This document shows positions 23,946 to 34,514 of a stretch of DNA of 64,000 nucleotides, piece after piece (the first letter of the stretch is position 1; each line of letters starts with the position of its first letter). Origin of the DNA: Orobanche coerulescens (lineage: Eukaryota > Streptophyta > Magnoliopsida > Lamiales > Orobanchaceae). A program made the position numbers and the translations under genes. Below the pieces are notes generated by a model, which was not told where the DNA came from, searched no databases, and worked only from the letters and a program-made list of their open reading frames with translations. Location: NCBI GenBank assembly GCA_033398695.1, contig CM065802.1:146616096-146680095 (forward strand), read 5' to 3'.

Positions 23946-24845
23946 ATTCTTGTATGTATATCCGGGCAGCAGGTTTTAGAGGTCAACTTTCATTTCTTCA
24001 TTATCCATTCGTCGGGTCCATTCCTCTTGGGCGATTTGAGGTGATCCTCCTTCTCAAGCCTCATATTGGGGTGAATTGGTGGAAGTTTAACATCATCAAT
24101 CATCTTTTTTGCTCGGATCTAAGGTATATTTCACTCAAACCTAATTTCATGGAATTTGGGGTTTTTTCCTTGATTAAGGGATTTCTGTCCGGATTCATCC
24201 AATTGATTCATGTTATTTGATGTTGTTGCTCATGTTCTATGGGATGTAATTCCATATTTCAGTTCTCTTTGATCCCAACTATGATTTCGCTATTGTTGAA
24301 CCAAACCCTTGAATTCATGATGTTCTTAATTCCGAGTTGAATCCCGTTTGGCGTTGATAATTCGTGTGGTCTTATTCTCGTAGAGTTCGTGGTTCTATCG
24401 TGTCCTTGATTGTGTTCGGGAGTTCGGGGCTGTTCGACCGCATCCCATCTGTCGTCTCATTGCGTTCATGGTTTCGAGGCAAGTATCTTGTTCATATATT
24501 TCTTGTTTTGGGGATATGATCATCGGTGATAATTTTGCTGTGTTTGTTTGATTGTTTGGAATGAATTTTCAAAAGATTCTGCTAAGCCTCGTTAAAGGCT
24601 CTCTTTGAGAACCCGTTTGTATTTTGTGATTGGTGTGTTTCGTAAATGATTATGTGAATCCTATGGATGTGTTTGGTGTTGATGTTGCGCTTGATAATGC
24701 GTGTGTACATATATTGACTCATTTTGGTGCATTGTGGTTTGACGTTTGCATCGTGCTAAGTGTTTGTTGCCTCTGGGTGAATTGTTTAGGTATCCTTGGT
24801 GCACTATGTTATGTGTGTGAATGTGTGGACATGGGCGGGGTCTAC

Positions 24846-25080
24846 GGTGACACATGGAATGTGATAATGTGGTCAGGATGCAACAAGTGATTGATTCAAT
24901 CGTGAGAGCCTAAGAAAAACTACGGTGACACATGGCTTGTTATCATGTGGTCAGGATGCAACAAGTGATTGATCCAACCGTGAGCGCCTAAGAATACCTA
25001 CGGTGACACATGACATGCGATCATGTGGTCAGGAGACAAAAAGTGATTGACCCAATCGTGAGATGACGTGGCATGTGTTC
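24846..25080 (+). repeat. 78-bp tandem repeat in U5
   Basis: Three units with exact 78-bp spacing (anchor GGTGACACATGG at 24846, 24924 and 25002) and part of a fourth. The same block lies in the 3' LTR at 59370-59600 and, inverted, at 9040-9262. Confidence 0.85.
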
Positions 25081-25517
25081 ACGGTGTTATATGTATGATT
25101 CTGGATGGTTTTTCCAGGTCGATTACCTTGGATGTGTTACCGAGATTTCATATCTTGGGTGGTTATGTTTTGTTGACTTTATGTCCGTCGAGGGCACGTG
25201 ACGTGGGCTTTGAACCCTGTGAATTGTTGTTGGTTTTTATTTGAGAAAGCAAATCTTAGGGGCTGTGACCCTTGTTGGTTTTGGAAAGAGAAGGATTTTA
25301 TAATCCTGAATGGTTTTTGTTAAAACTCCCAATGGCATTTTAAACCATCTTACAAATTATTTCCCTTGAATTGTGATCTTTCGAATTTGGAATGTTTTAC
25401 TCAAACTCTTGCCTCGGGAAGTATTTGTCGTTATGTTTGAATCTTTGAGGATTCCTGGTTATTATTATTCTTGGAATATGATCTGTATGACTCGTATTTT
25501 ATACTTTGTACTTGCAC

Positions 25518-25562
25518 TAGCAAAATAGTAGAATTTTGCTAACCCCCGAGTAATCGAGGGGT
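25518..25562 (+). promoter_or_regulatory. Paired hairpins in U5
   Basis: TAGCAAAAT, loop AGTAGA, ATTTTGCTA, followed by ACCCCCGA, GTAA, TCGAGGGGT (one bulge). The equivalent in the 3' LTR is at 60051-60096. Confidence 0.65.
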
Positions 25563-25728
25563 GGATGTCTGTATTGCATTCAGGTTTTGGGGAGCATAAC
25601 TCAGGGTTGGCATGAAGGATGATGAAAGATGATCGATACTAATCACATGAGGACCCATACGATATCGTATTGGTTTATTTATACTTTATTTCCGCTGCAG
25701 TATTTTCCCCGTTGTATGGGAGTGTGTT

Positions 25729-26947
25729 TGTTGGCCACTAAGTACAGAATACAGCTTGGAAAGTGTTTTAAACAACAGGTTGTATGATTTTCAAATTTGA
25801 GTGCATTGCGGAAGTTTAGTTAAAGTAAGTTGCGGTAAATACAACAACTAGATATGAAGTGTATACTTAAAAATACTCACAAATATTAAAACAGTAAATG
25901 CAGAAGGTGAATGACACGATAATTAAAGTGGTTCGAGGTAAACCCCTCTACGTCCACTAGTCCTCCACACATGAGTTAAAATGTTTATTATAAATACTAG
26001 GTACACAACTACGTATTTATAATCAAATCTATCAATGTATCGTTCACACAGATTGATACAATGATCGAAGCTTTCAACCGTTCACACAGATTGGTTTAGG
26101 CTTTCACTTACTAACTTCTTCACACACAGTTCCGAAGATGTCTCTTCAATGCAAGTCCATCACACACAGTTCGGGAAAAGAAATGCTTTCTCAGTCCACA
26201 CAAGTCTGATGGGTTTGTTCAATGATAGAATGATGGTTTGAACAACAGCTTGAATATCTTGATCTTTACCTGATGGTGTGTTGTTCAAAGTTGAGCACTT
26301 GGATATTTCTTCTCTCATAATATGCAGTATGTTTAAAGAAATATGTTTGCTCAGAATATTCGTGTAAGCGTTTCTTGGTTAGATGAGAGTTCGTGTGTGT
26401 TTCTGATCTTCAAACTCTTGGGGATATATATAGCCTTTGAATAGATCCGTTGAGATTGATCCGTTGAGCAAATGTCCGTGACAATTGGATGGTTGACTTG
26501 TATAAACCAACATCTGGATTTTGCATGGTTTGAAGATCTCTGTCGGCTTCAGTATTTAAATATTTTATCCTTTCAGTATTTAAATACTTCTTTATCAAAC
26601 GGGACTTGACTTTAGCGAATACCAAAGATTCCTTTTCAAACGGTCTTTAGTCCTGTTTCGATGTGTATTGAAGATCTCAATACTTCACAGCTTGAATGCT
26701 GTATCCATTTGTGCTGTAGGCTATGAAGGGGAGGTCGTTGTATGGAATGCTTGTTGTATGAATGGACAACTTCCATACTTGGCGCTTTTAGATTCTTGTT
26801 GCTGAATGATGGCATAAAGATAACTCTTCGATATAGGATCAGCAACTTCGATATGACATACGATACAACAACTTGATGTATGCTGGATTGGCATATTATC
26901 AAAACATTCTATCAAGGTCTTTCGATACAGGGATTGTTATCCCAACA
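25729..26947 (-). repeat. Sirevirus 3' LTR
   Basis: It is bounded by TGTTGGCCACTAAG at the left and GTTATCCCAACA at the right. Repeated TTCACACAGATTG and CACACAGTTC words fill 26040-26180, and a TATA candidate (GGCTATATATATCC, minus) lies at 26420-26433. Confidence 0.9.
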
Positions 26948-26972
26948 ATTTCCCCCTTTTTGATAATTTGCC
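26948..26972 (-). other. Sirevirus polypurine tract
   Basis: The minus strand reads CAAAAAGGGGGAAAT directly before the LTR start TGTTGG, the plus-strand primer site. Confidence 0.85.
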
Positions 26973-27648
26973 AAGTCTTCCTTTAAAAATATTTTGATGT
27001 TATCAAAACATCCTTGATGATGCCAAACTTTGACACTTAATATCTTGAAGGAGGGTAGACTTCTCGGTCTTCTGTTCGAATTTTCTGGCCTTCAGCAATT
27101 AGCCTAACACTAGCAACTGCTCGCAGGCAAGTTCAGCTTTTATCAAAAGAGTATTACATATTTAAACTTATGATTGGCGCGCAGGCACAATCTTACAGTG
27201 TTATCTAGATACATACAACTGAATCTATAAACTGTTCGCAGACAAGTTCGTATATTTTTAACAAGTTTTCATACTTGTATTAAATTAGCAAATGGATTAA
27301 ATTACGTAATCATACACACACAAAGTAGATTACGAGTTGTAATCTTTCAAGAGAAAAATATTTTATTGGTATTGAACAAAGATTACAATGTTTTTGCAAT
27401 CTCAAAGCAAATAATAATACAAAAGAGTGAGAACACAGGATAAGAATACAGGATAGAATTTAGCTCCTATAGTCTGAATGCTTCCAAGGCTTTCTAGGGT
27501 CATTCCTGGTACCCTTCCACCAGTTCTGATGCGCGTCCTTGTTTCGATTAAAGTATATTGCTTGACCGTCATAGGACTTATCGAAAACTAGGATCCCATC
27601 CTATGGATGGGTAACTAAGTCGCCTTGCTTGTGCTTGGACTTCATTTT
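26973..27648 (-). other. Sirevirus 3' noncoding region
   Basis: No convincing frame lies between the env-like stop and the polypurine tract. Repeated words such as CTGCTCGCAGGCAAGTTC and CTGTTCGCAGACAAGTTC are seen at 27117-27250. Confidence 0.5.
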
Positions 27649-30568
27649 CTACTGGAGAGGGAGCATTCCTTCGTCCAACCTTTTCTTAAACTCCTCTGCG
27701 GCTTCCTGCATCGTTCTGCAACTATTAAATATTTGAGATTCCCTGATAAGAACAACAAAGTATCTTAACAGTTCATTCTTTCTCCAATTCTTGATCTCGT
27801 CTGAAGTAGGCTGTCGGTTGTCCAGGAGGTTTATAGCTTGCAGCTTTTGCATGAGGTTCTTCAAAGGAAACTTAGGGTCCTGGAATTCTGGGCAATCTCC
27901 CTGTATCCTAACGTTGTGAGCCGGAGATGCTAAATGATTAAGTGCAGCAGTAATGCTGTCTCCTAATGGAGCTTCCAACTCCTTCTCTTGCTCAAGCCTC
28001 AATCTCCTAGCAGCTTCCCTCGCTTCTTCCCCCCTTTTGGCGTCATCAAGGTCGGACACCTTTTCATCAAGACGTCCAAGGATCTGCATAGCAGCATCCT
28101 ATTTTGTCTCAAAATTTGTCATTTTATTCACTAGAGAGGTGAGCACCTGTGACATATCTTGAATTTTATTGTCGTGGGCTCGAAGCTGGGAACCAGATTC
28201 AATGAGAGTGGATGCTGTCTTGGCCTCAGACACACAAAGTTTAGATTGTTCTTCCAGCAGGATCTGCTCCTGACGCTGTTGCAATTGGCTAAGTGCCTGT
28301 TTGAAGACGGTAGGTAAGATGCGGAAGACTTCCTCAACTTGAGAAACTTCATGCCTCATTCCAGTCATTACTTCAACGGCTGGCTGATGTAAAGCATGCA
28401 GGGCATTCACAGCGTGCTGCAAGAAAATAGTTTGGCGGACAAGAGCATGCAATTGCTCTTTCTTCTCGGTGGTACGTGGAGAGTCTGGTTTGGAAAAATC
28501 TTCAACTCCATTCAACTATCTCAAGTTCACATTGGGATGTGAATTGAGTTAGACATCCTCAGGTATTATACCGTCGTCGGATTCCAAAGTAGTTGAGGGT
28601 GCAGGAACTTCAAATGCGGGCTCGACAACAGGGGTTGCTGTTTTCTCCTGTTCTGAAGTAGGTTCTGAAGACATAGGTACAGGAGGGACTGAATCCTCCT
28701 GTTGTCTCTCAGCGTCCGCCTGCTCCTGCAGAGGGACTGATTCCTTGTGCGGGATGGTGCTAGTCTGGTCTTCGGTGGCGACAGGCTCGGGTGCATGCTC
28801 CTCGGTTGGTTGTTCCTCCGCAACAGGAGGGACTGAATCCTCGCTGTTGGGAACATTATTTTGGCTAGAGGTCCCTTGATATGGATGGGTTTCTTCATAA
28901 CTCATTCTCATACCTGCCTGGAGGGCATCATCATCGTCTTCTGAGTCATGATCAGATTTGGGACTGTGGGGATCAGAGTCAATAGATTTTGCTTTTCCTT
29001 TCTTGAGGGCATCTGCCTTGTCCATCAGGTGGCTGGTGATCAACTCTTGACAGCACATGTTGTCCCATTGGATCAGGGTCTCAACATCTTTATAATCCGT
29101 CACTTCCAAGACAAACCGTTCTTCTTCGCACCAATCGCTCCAGTTGTATAGAGTTTTTTACGGAGCTAGCCTGTAGGCTTTACACTGGACAACGCATTCA
29201 TATGCTTGCTCTATTTGCACAGAAATCAAAGTCTTGTTTATTATGGATTCTGGGGAGGGGCTGCGTACAGCGCTTGGGTCCGCTGTATGCACGGGTTCCT
29301 CGACAGGCATGGGTTCCTATGTTGGAGATGGATACCGAACAGGGGTTGGTACCCTGATGGGAGAAGGATCCTGAATGGGTGTGGAATCCCGAGTAGGAGA
29401 TGTGGCTATTGGCTCCAAAAAGGCAGCCGACTCGCCAGAGTCTTTTAAGTTGGTAGATGTCTGAGTATCCGTCGTAGCTGCCAAAGTCTCGGGATCTACT
29501 GTCGAGTCAGTAGCATTCATCTCTTCCACAGGGGTTGCGCCCTGGGGGCTCGATACAGTGGGTTGGGCCGTTGAAGGAGCATCCTCAGAGATTGCTGTAG
29601 TTTTGACTTTTGTGAGCCTCCTTAGCTTCTTTTTGGCTTCTCACCAGCAATGGGAGTTTTGCTGTGAGATCTATTTCTTTTCTTTGAAGTCTCCTCGCTC
29701 TGATACTTCGAAGACACATCCCTGGGATCAACAGAAAGAGGAAAATTACGGACAAAATGCCTGTTTGCAATCAGGGGTCCTTTGTTGAAAACAGAGGGTC
29801 TGATGCTTCCCATGTATATCTGAGAATTGATCTTCTTTGCATCTTCGGTTTGTGGAACACCGCATTTCGTCATAATGTAATTCAAAAGCAAACCAAAAGA
29901 CTTCTTCTGTGAGGCAGGCTTAGAGACTTCTTCTTGCAACCTCTTGAGAATTATTTGACACCAGTTGACCTTTTCACAGGCCATGATTGCAACCATCATC
30001 CTGAACCTTAAATTGGTTCACATCTCGACCGCACATGTTCTATTCTCAATTATGCGGCAACAAAAATCATGTAAATAAACAAAAGGTAAACAAAAGAGTT
30101 TCTTGTGGCAAGAAGTGTGAACCGTTTCAACCGATGCTATACCGGTGAACAATCTATAATATCTGGTCAGGGTTCTGGGGAGCCAAATGTCTCAAGATCT
30201 TCCATTGTCAGGCCATCAGCAGGAAGCCTGTAGATATTCTGAAGCAGCTCTTGGTCAACGCGTCTCTCGACTCCGCGAATGACAACAGTGATGTCAGCAA
30301 CATTTCCTCCCTGAGCCAGCGAGAATAAACGGACAGCGGCGTTGAGGTAGAATTCCTCAACTAGATGAGCATCAAAACGCTCAGCGGTGTGACTTCCTAG
30401 GCGGTAATGGCCTTGCTGACGAATCCTCGTAATGACGTACTCAATCAATTCAATGTCATCACCTTCGGAACGAACACGTTCAAGCACGACAGATCTAGCA
30501 AAGATCCGTCCGTCGATGATCATGGAGGACTTCTTGAGAGAGATAGAGGAGGTCTGATAAGATGCCAT
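27649..30568 (-). pseudogene. Env-like (third) ORF region of Sirevirus
   Basis: The region is downstream of RNase H on the minus strand. From the Met at 30568, 133 residues (ending ETFGSPEP) resemble the N-terminal plant transposon protein domain of Sirevirus env-like products (FYLNAAVRLFS, DITVVIRGVERRVD). After breaks, 29999-29622 continues (MMVAIMACEKVNWCQIILKRL, FGLLLNYIMTKCGVP). Then comes a long Pro/Glu/Ser/Thr-rich part (29529-28549) and a predicted coiled-coil C terminus (28515-27649; LSQLQQRQEQILLEEQSKL, GEEAREAARRLRLEQEKEL). Frames 29529, 29109, 28515 and 28089 are the same frame split by stops; two frameshifts lie upstream. Its role in plants is unknown, and no signal peptide or clear membrane span is seen. 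Confidence 0.75.
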
Positions 30569-31074
30569 TGACGATTTTCACAGAAAAGTAAAGAAGATTC
30601 AAAGAGAAATGCAGTAAAAGCAAAAAGACTTGTAGGCTGTATGCTCAAGGACTCGTTCAATATGCAGAAAGCGTAAAGAGTCTGAAGAGGCATTTACAGT
30701 CCTTTTTATAGTGGGCGGTGGAGAAGGTTTTTCAGATAGTGAACGGTCAGATTTAAGGGATGGGAACCATTGTTTAAAATAGACGACCACGATGGACTGA
30801 GTGTAACCGGTACAACTTATCCATCTAATTTAAAATGAAAGCGGGTCCCACTTCTGACTTATCGAATTACCCTTATTGCCCGAAGCGGCGATGTAAAATT
30901 ATTAAAATAATTTGAAACATCGCGGCTTTGGAGATACCAATGTCCATATGTCGTGTAAAGTATTTAATTCAAAAGACATTTTTATTATAACAGGGCACGT
31001 GGACACAAAAATTGTTTCAAAAAGAAATAACATAATAATTGATTTCCCATAGTATGTGTTATATCCGTGAAAAT

Positions 31075-31300
31075 ACAGCGTTCCCCCTTAAAAGGTACAT
31101 CAGGTTTCAATTCCATACAGTAACTTTCGGATTAATGCTGTATTCATGGGTCATACTGTATTCCCCCCTTAGTTATTGCACACGTCAGCTGTAGGATAAT
31201 TCATATCGCTTTGTTCCTACAATGCTGTTCTGATTGTCCGAGTGTACAGATAACTAATGGATACTGTATTCTTGGGACTTACAGCATTCCCCCTCAATTG
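31075..31300 (-). promoter_or_regulatory. Repeated polypurine motifs between RNase H and env-like ORF
   Basis: Three GGGGGAA-type tracts on the minus strand lie at about 31080-31089, 31160-31170 and 31285-31294. Each is next to an ACAG or ACTGTA word. Multiple polypurine motifs just after pol are a known noncoding hallmark of Sireviruses. Here they sit far from the true tract beside the LTR at 26948. Confidence 0.6.
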
Positions 31301-31321
31301 CTGGGTAAAAACATTAAAAAC

Positions 31322-33040
31322 TTATAGGGAGTCAGGCTGTAGCAATCCCAATTCGTGTCGAAGCATGCAGAATCTTGCTGTGTCGAGAGGTTTAGTAAAG
31401 ATGTCGGCTAACTGGATATCGGTATGAACTTTTTCCAGTCGAACATCCTTGTTCTCAACATGATTCCTGATGAAGTGATGTTTCATGTTGATATGCTTAG
31501 TGCGCGAGTGCAATACAGGATTGTGCGTTATTGTAATGGCACTCGTGTTATCGCACATTATCGGCGTTTCTTTGGCTTTAATTCCATAGTCTGACAGCTG
31601 TTGTTGCATCCAAAGGATCTGAATACAGCAACTACCAGTAGCATAGTATTCTGATTCAGCTTTTGAAAGCGAGTTTGCCAATTATTTCTTGCTAAACCAA
31701 GACACAAGTCTAGGTCCAAGAAAGTGACAATTTCTGCTTGTACTCTTTCTATCTAGCTTGCAACCTCCTAGATACGAGTCGCTGTAGCCAACTAAATCGA
31801 ATCCGCCTTATTTAGGATACCACAGTCCTACATCGACTGTCCATTTGATGTATTTCATGATTCGTTTGGCTAATGCGAAGTGTGATTCTTTATGCACACA
31901 CTCCTACAGCAAACTGGATATCGGGCCTGCTAGCCGTTAGGTACAGGAGTGAGCCAATAAGCTTCTTGTAGAGTGATTGATCAATCGGCTTTCCAGCTTC
32001 ATCAGCACTAATTTGCATGGAAGTGCTCATGGGGGTTGACGATGATTTGGAAGTATTCATTCCAAACTTGTTGAGAAGCTCCTTGCTGTATTTTTCTTGG
32101 TTGATGAAAATCCCTGTAGGCAACTGCTTTACGTGCAGTCCTAGGAAATAACTAAGTTCTCCCATCATACTCATTTCAATTTTACTTTGCATGAAATGAG
32201 AGAACCTTTGACACAAAGCATGGTTAGTTGAACCAAATATTATATCATCTACATATATTTGAACCATCAGGAGGTCATCACCTTCTTGTATTTTAAATAA
32301 GGTCTTGTCCACAGCACCTTTCTCGAATCCATTATCTGTTAGATACTGGGACAGAGTCTCATACCATGATCTAGGGGCTTGCTTAAGTCCATACAGCACT
32401 TTTCTTAGCCTGTATACGAGGTCTCCGCCTTCTGGATTGACAAACCCTGGTGGTTGTTCAACATATACTTCTTCGGCAAGGTCTCCATTCAGGAATGCAC
32501 TCTTGACATCCATTTGATATACAATGAAGCTGTCATGGGCGGCAAAGGCTAAAAATATCCTAATGGCTTCTAGTCTATCTACAGGGGCAAATGCTCATCG
32601 TAGTCTATGCCTTCTTCCTGTCCATAGCATTGGACGACTAGTTGGGATTTATTTCTGATAATGAGTCCATTTCTAACCTTCTTGTTTCTAAATACCCATT
32701 TGGTTCCAATTACGGAATGATGCATAGGTATGGATACAATATACCATACGTTATTCCTTTCGAAACCGTTAGCTCTTCCTCCATATAAGTAATACAATGA
32801 GAGTTGTCTAGAGATTCTTTGGTAGAAACAGGTTCGGATTGGGCTAAGAATATAGCAATAGTGCACATGTTGAGTCTTCTAAGCTCGGATTGAGATTTCC
32901 ATTCAGGAAATGGAGATATCTCAGACTCGGGTTCTTCTTGCACACATAGTACATTTCCTTGTGTACTCTGTATTCTCCTACGAGTAGATACTCCAGCATC
33001 AATATTTCTTATGATCAATTCCTGTGGGTGATCTCTCAAC
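31322..33040 (-). pseudogene. Copia reverse transcriptase and RNase H
   Basis: RT reads [20 protein letters not shown] from 32513, where D2 is the first catalytic Asp. [14 protein letters not shown] follows at residues 41-54 and the YVDD site at residues 87-90 of that frame. The RT N-terminal part (33040-32520) is broken into several frames. [17 protein letters not shown] ends RT near 31895, a gap of stops follows, then RNase H 31681-31322 with KAESEYYAT, CDNTSAI, and ADIFTKPLD. The catalytic residues visible are kept, so decay appears moderate. Confidence 0.9.
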
Positions 33041-34030
33041 CATCTTCTGTCGGGTTCTAATTCGGGGTCCCGTACTGTATCTTGAGTTGCTGTAGTTTCG
33101 GATTCAGCTTGTTCAGCATTGGCTTCATCTACTTCAATTCTTACAGCTGCGGGGTTGATTTCTCAGTCAACAACATGTTCTATAAGAGTTGGTGGATCAA
33201 TGATGTAAAGTTGTTGGATGTTCTGAGTAAGATCTTTTACTCCTGTATAATCTTGGTGAGGTTCATCGAACACTACATGAACTGATTCCTCAAATGTCGG
33301 CTTTCTTTTAATAAGGATCCTGAAAGCTTTGCTAAAATAGGAATATCCTACAAATATCCCTTCATCCGATTTCTCATCGAAGGTTCTAAGTTGATCCTTC
33401 CCGTTGTTCAAAACGTAACACCTGCATCCAAATATGTGAAAATACGAAACTAATGGAGTTTTGTTGTTCTATACATCGTATGCTGTTTTGTTTTGATGCT
33501 TGTTGATGATACAACGGTTTTGTGTATAGCACGCTGTATTGGTGGCTTCGCCCCAGAAACGATGTGGTAATTTTCTAGCGGTGATCATTGTCCTTGTTGC
33601 TTCTTTCAGTGTCCTGTTCTTTCGCTCAGCAACACCATTTTGATGAGGTATACGAACAGTATTGCTCTATAAAGCAATTAGTGAATTCTGTACCTCTGTC
33701 GGAACGAATGGACACGATACTCAACCCTTTCTCATTCTGAAGCTTTCTCAGGTGCTCGGGCAGTTTTGATGTTGTTTCGTGCTTCTTGCTTAGGAATATT
33801 GTCCAAGCATACCTGGAATAATCATCAACAATAACAAGACAGTATTTCTTACCTCCCAAACTTACCGGGTCTATAGGACCACAGAGATCCATATGTAGCA
33901 TTTCCAAAGGTCTGTGAGTGGAAAGGTAGGATTTGCTCTTCAGTGTGGTCTTGATTTGCTTGCCTTTCTGACAGGGTCCACATACGCTGTCTTTTTGGAA
34001 TGAAACATTTGGCAATCCTCTAACCATTCC
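33041..34030 (-). pseudogene. Copia integrase
   Basis: From 34027 the minus strand reads CGPCQKGKQIK (the cysteines of the zinc-binding fold), HMDLCGPI with the first catalytic Asp at residue 47, VDDYSRYAW, and IRSDRGTEF with the second Asp at residue 110. A frameshift near 33640 precedes NGVAERKNRTLKEA, which holds the third acidic residue. The C-terminal part at 33411-33163 reads KSDEGIFVGYSYFSKAFRI and ESVHVVFDE. It would insert the DNA copy and leave 5-bp duplications. Confidence 0.88.
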
Positions 34031-34514
34031 CTATCTTGAAAGCTTGTTAATAGTCCTGAAGTTGACGTGAGACATCCTTTTGTGCCATAGCCAGCTTAAA
34101 TCTGCAGTGCCTTTGGCAACAAAACGAGGAATTATGGAGATCGTAGGCATCCAGTCAGCAATATACATATTACCTGATCTGCTTCCTGTGAGCACAACTT
34201 CTTTGGTCAGGATTTTCTTGACTCTAGTGATCTATATAGAACTTCACCGAGAACTGTTTGTTACAGAACTAGCTAATACTAAGTAGATTGTACTTTAAGC
34301 CTTCAACATAAGCTACATCGGTGACTTTGAATTTTTCTGCAAGTAGGGTTCCCTTTCATCTTGTTCGTCCTTTAGATTTATCACTAAAGCGCACTTTTGG
34401 ACTGCGACCTTCTACGTAATCTGACACCTTACTTTTATCTTCTGTCATGTGCCGAGAACATCCGCTGTCGAAGTACCTGATGTCCTTCTCTAAGATGTCC
34501 TGTATGCAAATAAA
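34031..34514 (-). pseudogene. Copia protease and GAG-pre-integrase
   Basis: The minus strand near 34470 reads RYFDSGCSRHMTEDKSK, with the aspartic protease D-S-G intact, unlike the copia at 16 kb. Downstream are KVRFSDKSKG, a stop, FKVTDVAYVEGLKYN and, near 34060, LWHKRMSHVNFRTINKL. Frames change at least twice. Confidence 0.8.

Larger units (their letters stand above)
23232..25728 (+). repeat. GAG-1 5' LTR, first part
   Basis: Motif order: palindrome cluster 23752-23945, weak TATA near 23953-23962, CT-rich leader, donor-like TCTAAG|GTATAT near 24122, GAGGCAAGTATCTTG at 24476-24490, 78-bp tandem repeats 24846-25075, paired hairpins 25518-25562, acceptor-like TTGCATTCAG near 25583. It is broken at 25728 by the Sirevirus and continues at 38137-38328. 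The 3' LTR copy at 60262 shows the uninterrupted site. Confidence 0.9.

Noticed and set aside
27649..30568. Env-like region as a host gene with introns
   Set aside because: It lies inside a complete copia element between RNase H and the polypurine tract, on the element's strand, and the breaks look like stops and frameshifts rather than GT-AG introns.
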